Source of the DNA: Pachypanchax playfairii
Taxonomy: Eukaryota; Chordata; Actinopteri; Cyprinodontiformes; Aplocheilidae
Reading direction: 5' to 3'
DNA length: 64,000 nt
Assembly (NCBI GenBank): GCA_006937955.1
Contig: SSNP01000001.1
Location: 1,967,139 to 2,031,138 of the forward strand
Of the stretch, positions 37,506-49,715 are shown in pieces. The position numbers and the translations under genes are program-made. Numbering within the stretch: position 1 is the stretch's first letter; every line of letters begins with the position of its first letter. The notes below the pieces were generated by a model. That model ran no database searches and was not told the DNA's origin. It worked only from the letters and a program-made list of their open reading frames with translations.

Positions 37506-38182
37506 GCGTAAAATAAATAACTGTTGTCTGCTGCACAAAGAGCCATAAACACTAAGTACTGGATTGTAATACAGTTAGAGATAGAGATAAAAAAACAAAA
37601 TCATCCGAATCTGCATTCAAGCTTTTATTATTTAAAAAAAGGTAAAAATTATTTCAACCTTTTCCACCCCATCCGATGCGGGTGCCTTTTCAGGGAAAAA
37701 TTTTAGAATTAATTCTCTTGGAAAATAATTATCAAATCTTTATTTAACCAAAATAAAATGTATTTGTTGTACTTCACATACATTTTACTCAACAAATTAT
37801 AGATTTGTCTTAAGTTTCTTGGTTAATTCTAAAAAACAGTCATGGTAAAACAAGTGATTTTACATATTTACATATTTGTTAAGTAAATTTTGCAGTAAAA
37901 CACTTAGTTTAAATATAATGTTGTATTTTAAGTTAAAAGATTTACTTTTTTAATATTTACACTGGACTTCAAATAAGCTTTCAATCTTTAATTTGTTAAA
38001 TAAACTTTAAAATGTTTCAAACTGATAGAAATGTAAATAAATTCAATTTTTCTCAATTTACCTAAAAAAAACCTTTTATGTTAACATCCGCATCATAATG
38101 AGTGACCCAAAAATCTGGACCACCACAGACTTCGGGGTCCACTTTCTTCCGGAAACAGAATCGACCCCATGAGGGCTGCATT

Positions 38183-38211
38183 TTCTCTTCTTCTTCTTCT
38201 TCTTTTTTTTT
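38183..38211. repeat. Pyrimidine-rich TTC repeat
   Basis: (TTC)n followed by a T run; a purine/pyrimidine mirror tract. Confidence 0.8.
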
Positions 38212-39310
38212 TCTTTGGTTTTAGCATCTTGGATTTCACTTTTCATTTCTTCCTGTCTTCAGGGCATCATATACCTGCTGTCATCTGCTTCTTTTCCACA
38301 ACGCAGATATTTTAACTCTTTCAAACGGCTCCAAATTAAAAAAAAAAAAAAAATTCAAAAATCCACTCAGGATAAATTTAAAGTTGACGACACTCGTCTT
38401 AATCCTCATCCCTGATTCATGCTGGATTAGAAGTTGTCTGAGTTTTAACTGCCATTTTCCAGACAACACAGTTAAATCCCTGCACTTTATCAACCTGAAA
38501 TTAACTATTAAACACTCATGTATTAAATGTCTGAGAGGTTCGAGATTTGAATTACACTCAAAAAGCCATAAATTACATTAGTATTTGCAAGTGTACAATA
38601 ACAATAACAATCCAAATGCTTAACATAATACTGAGAGATCTTGATTTGTGAACTGTCCTAAAAGATTTTATGAGCAGGATGAGAGAAACTCCATCTGGCC
38701 TGCACTTAATGTCAGCCTCTCTGCCTCCATTAGAAGCTGTTCCGTACGTTCCTCTTAGCAACCCAAGACATCCCAGCCCATAAAACATACCAACCTCGCG
38801 TATTTCACCATTATTTAACACTTTTAAAAAATGAAAAGAGCTGCGTTGAACAAATTGTCTTTGTGAAAGAAGAGATGGGGGGGTATTTGGAGTGGCCGAG
38901 GGATTAACGTTGACTAAAAGCCGTGATGTCTCAAGGGCTTTGAGGCCTTATCTGTGAAGTTGTTTGATAGGTTGCCTGAGATTTCTCCTGCGTTGTCGTA
39001 ATACATCACTGGAGGATTTTAAAGCTTCTCGAAGGAAAAACTTCACCTTAACTTAACCAGAGTGCAAAAAGATAAAAGTTAAATTTGACACTTCTGCTTT
39101 TTTCTAGGTTCAAAGGCTAATTTAAAACCATGTTTTTAATTGTCATGATGATTAGCATGATGATGATGACCTGAATATCTCAAGATTAAATGAACATGAC
39201 TGCTGGGGGAAACTTCTCCTGTATTATTAGCAGAATGGTTTTCTGCTTCTGATTTGACAGGGTGGGTCAGTTTGTAGCTGTTTTTCTTGCAGTAAGAAGG
39301 TTTTTGGAAG

Positions 39311-39393
39311 TGACCTTTCTGCATGGAGTTTGCATGTTCTTGCGTGTTTTAAACAGGGACTGCAGGTTCTTTCTGAAAAACTTGCATGTTGTG
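39311..39393 (+). mobile_element. L2/SINE-type 3' tail, left half, interrupted
   Basis: Contains TTTCTGCATGGAGTTTGCAT and TTGCATGTT, degraded versions of the common fish L2-type tail. Its continuation is at 41281-41450: the two parts were separated by the MITE at 39394-41280. Confidence 0.6.
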
Positions 39394-39961
39394 TTAAAGG
39401 TGGAATATGGAACATGAACACCACATTCTGCACAAACCACAGCCACAACAACAACACAAGGCCTTCAGCCATTAGGGTGCAAGGCTTGTGACTCCCGCGT
39501 GCGTTCCGATGCCACGAATTCCTCACCAAACCCAGTCTGATCCCCGATCCTCCCTAAGAAGGACAACAAGATATCACTCGTTCAGCTCACTAATGATGCT
39601 CTCCAGCCCCGATGATCACACTGACTCTAATAAATGCAGAGAATTCCTACCTGTTTGTTGCTCAGTCATCAATTCAGTCCGTGACAAGGAGCTCACACAT
39701 CTGCACCAAAACTTCCTGCAACCTCCCCAAGTTCCTCAATCCACCTCACTTCATCCTGCACACCTCTCTTCTCCACCCAGCCACGCCATCTTCCGAGGTG
39801 TGTCCTCCAGTCGAACCCACGTCCTGACGTTCCCCTGCTCCAGCAACCTGCCGAGTGTGAGCTGCTAATTAAGACTTTTCCACACTTTCCCCGCTTGTCA
39901 CATGTCAGGAAATCCACTATGGCAAGCAAATAAGGTCAATAATTACTACAAATCACTGGGG

Positions 39962-40984
39962 GTGTTTCTCGAAGCCAAGGAACCTTGCCTTGATGCCTTG
40001 GTCCCGCCCCGGTTGCCTAGGGGATAAGTCATCGGCACCCGCCAAGGCGCGTTCCAATGTTCATTTGCTATCGAGGCATCTGTACTCGGTTTGCCCGCTG
40101 TTTATCTAACATACCAAAGATACATGGGACGTGCCTTGATGCCCTCCCTCTGTCACAAATTTCCCAGAATACATCGCAGTATTTGCTTTGTAGTTGCAGC
40201 TTCGGTGGCTAGAAGGTATTAACTCGCTTGCACATTTATTTTATTTTATTTTTATTAACATTTCTAGCTCTATGGGTGATGGGCGGGACGAAAACAGTGC
40301 GCGTGAGCAGGCAGCCGCGGTCACGTGAGTGAAGTCTGTTCCAGTGTCCTTGTAAGCAAGACGCCTCCTACCAAGGCAGTAGCGAGACGCCTCCTCTACC
40401 AAGGCAGTAGCGAGACGCCTCCTCTATCAAGGCAGTAGCGGGACGCCTCCTCTACCAAGGCAGTGGCGGGACGCCTCCTCTACCAAGGCAGTAGCGAGAC
40501 GCCTCGCCTACTAAGGCAGTAGCGAGACGCCTCCTCTACCAAGGCAGTAGCAGGACGCCTCCTCTACCAAGGCAGTAGCGAGACGCCTCCTCTACCAAGG
40601 CAGTAGCGAGACGCCTCGCCTACTAAGGCAGTAGCGAGACGCCTCCTCTACCAAGGCAGTAGCGAGACGCCTACTAAGGCAGTAGCGAGACGCCTCCTCT
40701 ACCAAGGCAGTAGCGAGACGCCTACTAAGGCAGTAGCGAGATGCCTACTAAGGCAGTAGCGAGACGCCTACTAAGGCAGTAGCGAGACGCCTCCTCTACC
40801 AAGGCAGTAGCGAGACGCCTCCTCTACCAAGGCAGTAGCGAGACGCCTCCTCTACCAAGGCAGTAGCGAGACGCCTCGCCTACTAAGGCAGTAGCAAGAC
40901 GCCTCCTCTACCAAGGCAGTAGCAAGATGCCTCGCCTACTAAGGCAGTGCCTCGGTAGGCAAGGTTCCTTGACATTGAGAAATC
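39962..40984. mobile_element. MITE with CAAGGAACCTTGCCT ends, containing a minisatellite
   Basis: Ends: TTTCTCGAAGCCAAGGAACC with CTTGCCT on the left; AGGCAAGGTTCCTTGACATT then GAGAAA on the right, inverted. CACTGGGG flanks both sides (39954-39961 and 40985-40992), an exact 8-bp repeat in keeping with an hAT-type insertion. The right half is taken up by a minisatellite (40353-40949). Confidence 0.75.
40353..40949. repeat. Minisatellite, 22 units of 28 or 23 bp
   Basis: The core AAGGCAGTAGCGAGACGCCT occurs about 22 times. Units are either 28 bp (with CCTCTACC or CGCCTACT before AAGGCAG) or 23 bp (lacking five bases). Short units cluster around 40672-40792. The unit resembles the right terminal sequence of the surrounding MITE (AAGGCAGTGCCTCGGTAGGC), so the array probably grew from the element's own end. 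Confidence 0.95.
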
Positions 40985-41280
40985 CACTGGGGCTTCCAGC
41001 TGCTCTACCTGCAGACTCCACAGTACCAGCCTTACTGTGCCAGATTCAGAAACCCACATTGGTGCCCGCTACTCTGCCAGCTATTTGCTGGTATATGTAA
41101 ACCAACAAAAATGCCAACATCATGCCCGTCAAAATAAACTTTTTTTATTATATTTTACTTGAATATAATTTCTAAAGAAAATGCTGTATTTTCATTTTAC
41201 ACCCCTCTAAACACACTGTGGAGGCATTATTTAGTTAAAAATGTTGCTTTTTATGAAAATGGTCCATATTGCACCTTTAA

Positions 41281-41450
41281 CTGGTGACTCTGCAGGGGAA
41301 CTAGATGTTTCTATATGGTTGTTCATCTTCATGTAACCCTGTACTGAACTGGTGACCTGTCCAGGTGTGACTCCGCCTCTTGCCCAACGTCTACTAGAGA
41401 TGGGCGCCAGCTCTCCACAACTCTGAATAGGAAATGGTTTGATGAGTATT
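41281..41450 (+). mobile_element. L2/SINE-type 3' tail, right half
   Basis: CTGGTGACTCTGC, then CTGAACTGGTGACCTGTCCAGG, then GAGATGGGCGCCAGCTCTCC and CTGAATAGGAAATGGTTTGATGA: the usual order of a fish L2-type tail. It continues the piece ending at 39393. Confidence 0.7.
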
Positions 41451-42357
41451 TTGATCAAGATATAACTTCTACCTTCATATCAACAAATAATTAACTAATA
41501 TCTTAAATTGAAACGTCAGTCACAGGAAACATGTTGTATTTGTTGCCTAAGCAACCAAACAAAAACGCACTTCTTGCATTTTTCTTTCCTTTTTGACATT
41601 GATTGCATTATTTTGAACTTAAACGTAAACCCACATTTCCAGTGGTCACTGACCATGATGCCTTCAGATGACGCAGTACTGAAATCTCCAAACTGCCACT
41701 TCAAGCAACAAAAGATTACTCATGATAAAAGTTACAGCATGTTGCACAAGTCAGAAGGTCAGCGCTGCATCTGCTGAAGTTTGAGGTGTAACACTGAATA
41801 ATCTGACAGCACAGTTCTGTTTTCTTTCAGCATCAATTTCAATATAGAATCTTTAGTTATTTTGATAGATCTTTTTAATGAATTTGCTTTTTCTTGATGC
41901 AACGCCAGAAAGTTTCCAGATGCCTTCATCATTTTAACCCAATTCAGTGAAATAACAACTATTAAGTATTTTATTTATAGCCGTCCCTTCAAAAAGAGGG
42001 TGTGATTGAAACTGCGATTGAGAAATACTCAATGTTTAAGCCTGAAATGCCACACTGAAACAATCTGTTAAGTACGTAACTGAATTCTTTTTTTACAGAA
42101 ATTCTCTTTCTAACACTTCATTTTTACTGTTAGTATATAAATCATGTGTTTTTCTTGAATATTTGAGGGTTTTTTTTTTTCCTTGCTGCTGCAAACGTAC
42201 AAAACATGTTCACCAGTGTTGAAAGCTTATCCCCTCACACAGGAGCTGTTGCCACATTTCCAAAAAGCCACATTATTGAGTGCTTTTTTAACATGGTTGC
42301 AGTTTCCAAGCATCTTGGCTTTGCTTTCTAAACCAGACTCTTGCCAGCAACTGGGAG

Positions 42358-42381
42358 TGGAAGAAGAAGAAGAAGAAGAAA
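42358..42381. repeat. (GAA)n microsatellite
   Basis: About seven GAA units followed by A-rich DNA. Confidence 0.85.
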
Positions 42382-43574
42382 AAAGACATCTCAAGTTAAA
42401 TTTAAAGATGTGTTTCTCTTGGACGCCGGGCTGCGCTGCCATAAACCAAGGGAGACATTTTCATGCTGCACATTTTTCATGGTTTTTCTCTGAGTTTCCT
42501 CCCTTCCTTTCTCACTCCACCTTGGCTCCAGAGTTACCTACTGCCAGCAAGGCACTGTGGGGTGGCCAGTCCTCCCTCTCATCCCCCCCCCCTACCCCCT
42601 GAACCTCTTCTGAAATGGTTGTCCTTGGATGGCCCTCTCAGTGGAGAATCCCTCTGAGAATCCACCACCTGGACGGTACATCTGAAGCTCTCTTTCACCA
42701 CCATTTTCAAATAACACACACTACACACACTGAGCTGATGGCCAGCAGTAATCAGTTATAAGTGTTCTGACCTACCGCCATGTTTTTATTGTAGCCATGA
42801 AGGAACCGTTTTTATTGCAGACTGCAGACTGCTGCGTTGAGCCAACCTTGTGTGGTGCATGCTGTAATTTGTGAAGGGGGTGCAGAGGTTTGGTATTAAT
42901 TAGGGATGTGAAATGGCAGCGGTACGACCGCCTGCCCGTTTCCATAGAGGCTGAATTCACTGAGTGATGTCCACATCGGGAGGGGGATTATGGCTGAGCT
43001 CTGGCTGCCTGCTGAGATGCAAACACAAAAGGGAGGATGTAAAAGGCACTTTCATTTCACGTGACCTGTCATCAGCAGCAAATTTTCACTCGGCTGTTTG
43101 AAACTGGGAGTGAACTGCCTGTGGCTTTAAAACTAACCGAACACCCGGTCCAAGCATCAATCAGAGCTGATGTGTGTAAATGAGAGAGTTTTAAACCTCA
43201 CGGCCGACTTTCAGGAACATGTTATTCTTTCACTTGCTGATGAGGAGATCATGTTATATACGTAGTTTAGATATGAATTAAGATTCCTAAAATAAGGTTG
43301 AAGTGAAATAAGCAACACAGATAGTATTTTTCAAATATTTCATTAATCAGCTGTATTTTTTATGTAAGTAGTTTGTTTCTCCACGATCAGAATTCAGATC
43401 CACTGCATTTCATGTGATCGCATTGTTTGATCTATTTTACTTCTGGAATTTAGTTAACGTATTGCTAGTGACATATACAGTATATGCCTCAAAATAGCTC
43501 ATGTCTCTTTCAACTCATCATTTGGTTTTACACAGAAAGGAAAGTGTTCTAATAAAGAAAAAGCAGCTGTTTTC

Positions 43575-43878
43575 ACGACGTCTAACGATGCCATGCACAG
43601 CGGGGCAGGAAACAGTATACCTTGCTCTCATAGGCTAGTTTGTTAGCCAATCAGAGTCCAGCAAATTCGAATAATGAATATGAACGAGCTGCTGACGAAG
43701 CAGCCGACGCAGCCTGACGGAAGGAGCCGGAACCACCCGAATTTTAATGCAGACAGATTGAAAGGTCTGTTAATCAGTGTTTCCTGACGTTTTTTAGATA
43801 TAAAATGTTTCATATTACTGGTTAATATTTAAGAAATAACCACAAAGTCCTGAAATGTGTATGAAATGGCCTCTTTAA
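43575..43878 (-). mobile_element. MITE family F3, truncated copy 2
   Basis: Matches copy 1 in reverse, from the region around ATACACAGCAGGAAACAG-like sequence to the terminal GGCCTCTTTAA. The other end (with the ATGAAG|GTAAGA part) is missing. It lies about 620 bases from the inverted copy at 44497-45042. Confidence 0.8.
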
Positions 43879-44496
43879 CAAAATATAATGAAAAACACCA
43901 TTAACTGACAGATAAAACAAAAAAATCTTTTTATTGTGATCATTTACTGTGTAACTAGGTGGAAGCTGGATTCTTAATAAATTGTCAGCTTATTAGAAGG
44001 TTATCTGATCATTTTAAACATTTTTCATTAAACTTTGTTGATGAATTCTGGTAACAAACACTACACAGAACAGTCCCTTCTCCTTTTTGACTGATCATTA
44101 TTGTTTTATTCACCCAAAAGTTCAAGTGCAGAATCATATTGATTTCTCAACAGTTCCAATTAACATTACATCCTCTTCTCCTGCCCCCAGATGCATTACA
44201 GAGTGTCTCTACACACTTTCAACATACTGTTTTCTTCTGCATGATCTAAGTTGTACTGTAACAAACATAACTGCAAAGATTTAAGAAAATATGAAGTAAC
44301 TCAGTACAGTTTTATTTAATTCAAGCCCCTTTAGAAACAGTGGTTGTCATGAGGAGTTACAACTTGTCTGCTATCAAAACATTTTTTGATAATCAATTAA
44401 AAAAAGCTAATTAAACACAAATGGTTTATTTAATGGTCTCTATTTATCATGCTTCACTGTCCTGTGCTTTTTGAGCTTTGTCATTTTTACTTTTCC

Positions 44497-45042
44497 TTAA
44501 AGAGGCCATTTCATACAAATTTCAGGACTTTGTGGTTATTTAATCAATGGTTAGTTCATCAGTGTTTTCTATCTGTCTGCATTAAAATTCGGGTGGTTCC
44601 GGCTCCTTCCGTCAGGCTGCTTCGGCATCAGCTCATTCATATTTATTATTTATATTTGCTGGACTCTGATTGGCTAACAAACTAGTCTATGAGAGCAAGG
44701 TATACTGTTTCCTGCCCCGCTGTGCATGGCAACAGCACATGTAGTCTTTTCCTGTTTGCTACGTTATGCTACAGCTTTTAGCCAGCAGCATGCTAGGCGT
44801 GGTTTCAACTGCGGAAGCTGCAAAAAACTAACAAACAAAGGAGTTGTGACGAAACAGATACAGGCCGTTCGGACTCGGGAGAAGTTGGGTGTTATCACCA
44901 ACTGCGTTGTTTGAGAGATTAAAACTGAAAGAGAAGTTGTTGACCTGTTTTCACACCCACTATGAAGGTAAGAACACCTGTGGAGCTAAAATATTCAACA
45001 GAAACCTCAGAAAAAACATTTTTAATGGAAGGGCCTCTTTAA
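44497..45042 (+). mobile_element. MITE family F3, copy 3 (full length)
   Basis: TTAAAGAGGCCATTTCATAC at the left, GGAAGGGCCTCTTTAA at the right. It follows copy 1 along its whole length, including CCACTATGAAGGTAAGAAC near the right end. Confidence 0.85.
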
Positions 45043-45179
45043 GTCTTCTCAGGATTTTCCTGTGATTTTAGTTTGAAAGTTTTTTTTTTTCTTTGTTTCC
45101 GTTTACTTTGTGTTATTTTGTGTGACTGGTTTCCCTGTTGAAATATTATTATGCTCACTGCTGTAAACTCCACCTTGTT

Positions 45180-45660
45180 CTTCGTTATATACTCTTTCTG
45201 GTACCTGCCCAAAATCAAAATCAAGACAAGAGACGATTGTTGGTTTTAAGAAGTGCAGTTGAAGGAGGAGCCTATACACCTGGGTGTTCACCTGGACAAC
45301 AGACTGAACTGAAGACACAGCATGATGTCAAGAAGGGACAGAGCAGACTTTACTTTATGAGGAAGCCCTTTACTGTTTTGCAGCAACATGTTGCACATCT
45401 TCTATAAATCTATTGTATCTAATCAGCAGTAACCTGTTAGTGGAGCAGCTTCAGAGCAAGTGGCTTAAAAAAGCTGAACAGACTGATAAAGAAGGCTAAT
45501 TCTGATCTGTGAACTGATGCAAAGAAGGATATTTTGTAAAAAAAACAAAAAACAAAAGATTATGGAAACTCTTGAGCATCCTCTTCACAAGTCAACAACA
45601 GAGCGCCTTCAGTCAGAAGCTCCTTCAGATGGATGGTGGGTTTGTTTCTTGAAATGAATG
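45180..45660 (+). mobile_element. Decayed 3' end of an L2/CR1-type LINE reverse transcriptase
   Basis: Translation in shifting frames gives YTPGCSPGQQTELKTQ near the YLGVHLD-type motif, MLHIFYKS, then RASGLKKLNRLIKKANS and a later segment with an ILFTSQQQSAFSQKLLQ-like stretch. This is the order seen in the C-terminal part of fish L2-like LINE proteins. Several frameshifts and stops break it. No 5' part is present, which is normal for LINE insertions. Confidence 0.65.
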
Positions 45661-45971
45661 CTTACATCCACAATCCCATAATCTGAATTTCAGCGATGCT
45701 TTTGTTAAAGTTTCATAATTTTCTTCATGATTTTCCACTGTGAGACAGGGACCACTTGATAGATGTAGTTTTGATCACTGGCGTGGCCTCTCTGAAGATA
45801 CGTAAATGTAAAGTTGGATAGTCTGAGGTTTCCTCATTTCCCCTTTTTGGCGCTTATCATGGCTTGCAGATGTAGTTTAAAGAGAACAGCTAAAATGAAA
45901 CACCTCTCAGTGAAAAACAAGGTAAACTATTTGCTCTCTAATGCTGATATTTTGTTTTGTTGCTTTTTCAT

Positions 45972-45999
45972 GCTCTCTCTCTCTCTCTTTCTCTCTCTC
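45972..45999. repeat. (CT)n microsatellite
   Basis: CT units with one TT interruption. Confidence 0.85.
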
Positions 46000-48139
46000 G
46001 ACTACATCAGATCTTAAAACCACAATCTACAGCTCCTTGAAATTTAACCCGAATCTTTCAGTTGTGATCATTTTCATTAGAAATTTTTCAGAAAAGTGAG
46101 TGTAAACAACTAAAGAAGTGTCCAACCTATTTTCATCTTTTATCTGATGGGTTAAAGTTGTTTCTTCCCCTTTATTATCCAACTTTAATAGCATCTTGGT
46201 CACACTTCACTTCATGTTTTAGTGTTAATGACCAGGAGAACACACAATCCAGACTGGTGTTAGAGGATGGGGGGGGCTTGGGCTCAGGGAAATAAATTAA
46301 ATGTCACTTGGGTTTGTCTTGTTCTTGTTCCAAAATAAATAAAGCTGTGGCAGAGAAAACCGCTGGGACGTTCAGGGCCCCTCTGTTTTACTGTTGCTTT
46401 GATCAAAAGTATTTGACACACACGCACACATGCTCGTCACTACAGCAACCAGAGACACACAAGTGAGAGTGAGCAGGTGATTTTTAGAAATTGCTGTGCA
46501 GTTTCACATCCTTTAGTCCCACTTCCTTTTAACAGATTTAGCAGACAAATTTAAATGTGGGTGAGAAATCATAATTATTTTCAAACTGTATGGCTGCGAT
46601 GAAGCTGTAAGCTGTAGAGAATGTGATTTCTTCTGGTTTTATAAAGGTCATGTTCATGTAAACCACTCAGCACGCTGGGACTTTCTCCTTCTGCTTTGTG
46701 TATGTTTCTCTGCGTGCGTAATGTTTGCACATATTTAAGTGCATGAACAAGAGTGTGAGTGCGAGCCCTGTAACCCATATGTGCAAAGGGTGAGAGTTCA
46801 GCTCCTGCAGGGTTTGTTTAGGAATATATGACACTGCACAGCTGGCCTAATCATCTGTGCATATCTGACTATAAAACTTTACTGAGCGTCCACGGAGCCA
46901 GCTGCATTTCTATCACTGAGAGATGGAGTTGTTCCCTCTCCGGTCGGATGGAGGCCTCAGCCCACAGATCTGTTGCTCCTCTCCCAGTGGCCCTCATCAG
47001 GAACTCCTCTGCATAATCTGCCATATATTTAAAAAGCAGTTTGTCCCTGATACGTGAGCAGATGTGTGCTTAAATTCTCAATCAGAGCTCAATCAAACCA
47101 GAGAAATCACAATTCTGGGAATAAAATAAGCGTACCAGGAATGCGATGCTTTCAGTGATAAATAAGCTTTAAATCAACAAAAATGAAATCTTGTGCACAC
47201 ATATTGAGTTAATTTGATCATTTATTTCTTCTTAATGTAGTGAATTTAAACACATGTTAAAACATTCTGATTTTTTTCCTGCCAAAATATATTTTCTTAT
47301 ATTTTCAAACTGTTTTTTTTTTTTTTTACCTCATCAGCTAAAAATAAATGTTAAATAAATTCAGTCAAAAATTCTGAAACTTTCTCTGTTTTCATTTCAT
47401 ACTTGAGGATTTCTATGTCATTCACACTAAATCTTTGCAGGACTGCAGCTTGGGTTAGTCTACATATAACATTTTTACTGATAAATCCACAGTTAGTTTG
47501 ATCAGAAGAGATAATTGTATCATAAGTAGTAAATTGCAGATGGATAAGCTTTTGAACCTATAATCGGATTTTTGTTTCATACACAAATAAAATGGTTTTC
47601 AGTCTATCTGATCCTGCATGACTGTCCACCGCTTCACTTTCCTCCCCATTCTCCTGACACACAGATGACCTCAGGCTCACAACATCCATCAGGTGATCAT
47701 TACAAGTCTGAGGTCACGACCTGCACACTCCAATCCCCACACCTCTGCCTCTTCCTGCAGTAACCCGGTGCTGCACACAGGCCCTCGATTTCCCCTTACT
47801 CTGAAACAAAAACCCCCTCAAACCATCAGCTTTGTAATGTTTCCCCTGGCACAAGCTTGTGGATAGAGATATAAAGGGATCCTGTGTGACGACAGGAAAC
47901 AGCCACAGGAAATGAAGATGCACTGCGTCTCGTCGAGTGCCACTTCAAGTTATTTATTTAGACAGATTTCACTTTTTTTTATGGGAATCTCCTTCCTTCC
48001 ATCCCTCCTGGATTCCCAGAGTCTGTGAGTTGGAGGAACAAGTCTGAAGAGTCATGTAGCTTGTTGAAGCCACTGAGAGGGATCACTTCCCTTTGCTTGG
48101 ACCCCACTCCCTCCCCCTTCCCCTCACCCCGCCCCCTCC

Positions 48140-48420
48140 TCCTCCAAACAGAAACTCATGCAGGGAATCCAATTAGTTAATCTCACTCCTGACGCACTTC
48201 TACTTGTTTGCAGCAGCGATACGCCATCCCGTCGCTGATCTTCCTATAACAAGCTGTCGAAGGAGGAGGGAGAGAAGCAGAGAAAGTTAGGGTTGAGTGA
48301 GGTTATTGATTATCGGCCTTAAACAGACAGGGAGGCATCTGGCTTCCATTACAGCCTGTGATGGGATGCAGGGCTCCTGAGCAGCAAGCAGCAAAGGCCA
48401 CATGACACACAGACACATGC
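48140..48420. promoter_or_regulatory. Possible conserved non-coding element
   Basis: Unique sequence with GGGAATCCAATTAGTTAATC (homeodomain-type cores) and TTATTGATTATCGGCC, in the hlx1 downstream region. It follows a G/C-rich stretch with CTCCCCCTTCCCC (GC-box like). Function unproven. Confidence 0.25.
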
Positions 48421-49284
48421 TGTAATTACTGCCTACAAGATGATCTGTATGTCATCGAAAGGGAATTTGATTAATGATTTTCCACAATCAAAAATAGATT
48501 GAAGGACAGTTTTTTTTGTTTTTTTAAGAGAATCAGGACTGAGGAACGTTGCTAGATTCACATGGATGAACACAAACCTACTGATAGAACAACCAATCCA
48601 TCTATCTCACCAACCTTGGCTGAACTGGCCTTGACTGGTGTTTCTTAAGGTGTCCAAAAATGTACATTATTCACAGCAAACCAGGGAAGAAAAGAAACAA
48701 CTGGTATTGCAAAATAAAATTGAGATCAACAAGAAATTTGTAGTCAAGGGAAGCCAAAAAGATTTGAGTTCAGGCCAAGCAGCTACACTCATGAGGACAA
48801 GGAGGTGGATTCATTTGCATAATAACAGATCTGCTCATGTGGTTAATGTTTCAACTCAGTATTTATGTAAAAGATTGTCATGGAAAAAACTTCCATAAAA
48901 AACTTGAGGGTTTGTGAGGTTTCCATGAGGGACTAGTTGAGATTTTGCCAGTTATTCTGTTTTCTTGAATTCTTCTATCAAGATTTTGTTTCCTGTGGAA
49001 AAAATGGATGCTCATTTCATCTGTAAATGTTGCTAATTATGCTAATATTATTTGTAAACTTGTCATTTTATTTTTCAAATTATGTGTGTATGTGTTAGTG
49101 GTGTGAAATCCATGTGAAGGGCATGTTTTCCTTCATTTTTTGATCTTATTGAAGATATTATGGAGTTTTAACAGATAGAAGTTTGATATATTTAAAGGTT
49201 TGGTGATATAAATAAACCAAAGTGCAAAGTGGCCATTCCTTAGCAGATCTATACTGGTTTCAGTTCAGTTGTGTACAAACATCC

Positions 49285-49535
49285 ATTCATCTATTTCCAA
49301 AACCTGTTAGCTTTTGCTCAGGGTTGTGGGAACTTGTGATCTGCAGCTGCTAATGAGCGAGAGGTCCATCTCAGGGACACATACAGACAAACACATACTA
49401 AAAAGACCGATAGGATCAATTTAAAGTTACAAGTTAACATATAACATGTTTGTGTTTTGCCTGTGGGAAAACCTGGAGTCCATATACGAGGAGCCTTGAT
49501 TAGGAAGGAACATAGAAACTCCATCAGAAACATCC
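49285..49535 (-). mobile_element. L2/SINE-type 3' tail fragment
   Basis: On the minus strand it reads in the order of the fish L2-type tail. On the plus strand the clues are ATCCATTCATCTATTTCC, GCGAGAGGTCCATCTCAGGG, GATCAATTTAAAGTTACAAG and GCCTGTGGGAAAACCTGGAG. Confidence 0.65.
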
Positions 49536-49715
49536 GTCCAGGTTTCTAACGTGGTTTAATTTCAAACCGAATATGCAACCAGTTTCTACCAACTCTAGTC
49601 ATCTCATGTATTTTTTATTCTTTGATCTGACAAACGTTTTGATTTAAACATGACAGATTTGACACCAGGATTTTATTAGCCTAATTTAACTGACCCACAT
49701 TTCGGAAAAAACTAA

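Larger units (their letters stand above)
39394..41280. mobile_element. TTAA-bounded MITE, family F1, long copy with a nested element
   Basis: Left end TTAAAGGTGGAATATGGAAC; right end CCATATTGCACCTTTAA, inverted. It matches the short copy (14422-14916) in reverse orientation at both outer parts. A second element (39962-40984) is inserted inside it. It has itself inserted at a TTAA in an L2-type tail, so three layers of insertion can be read. Net length without the nested element is about 0.86 kb. Confidence 0.75.

Noticed and set aside
39488..39868. 126-codon plus-strand frame
   Set aside because: Lies inside the F1 MITE; low-complexity Ser/Pro/His composition, no similarity.
40353..40949. 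CRISPR-like array
   Set aside because: Units are directly adjacent with no spacers, in a eukaryotic genome; it is a minisatellite.
42183..42602. 139-codon plus-strand frame
   Set aside because: Composition follows the GAA repeat and C-rich DNA; no similarity recognised.
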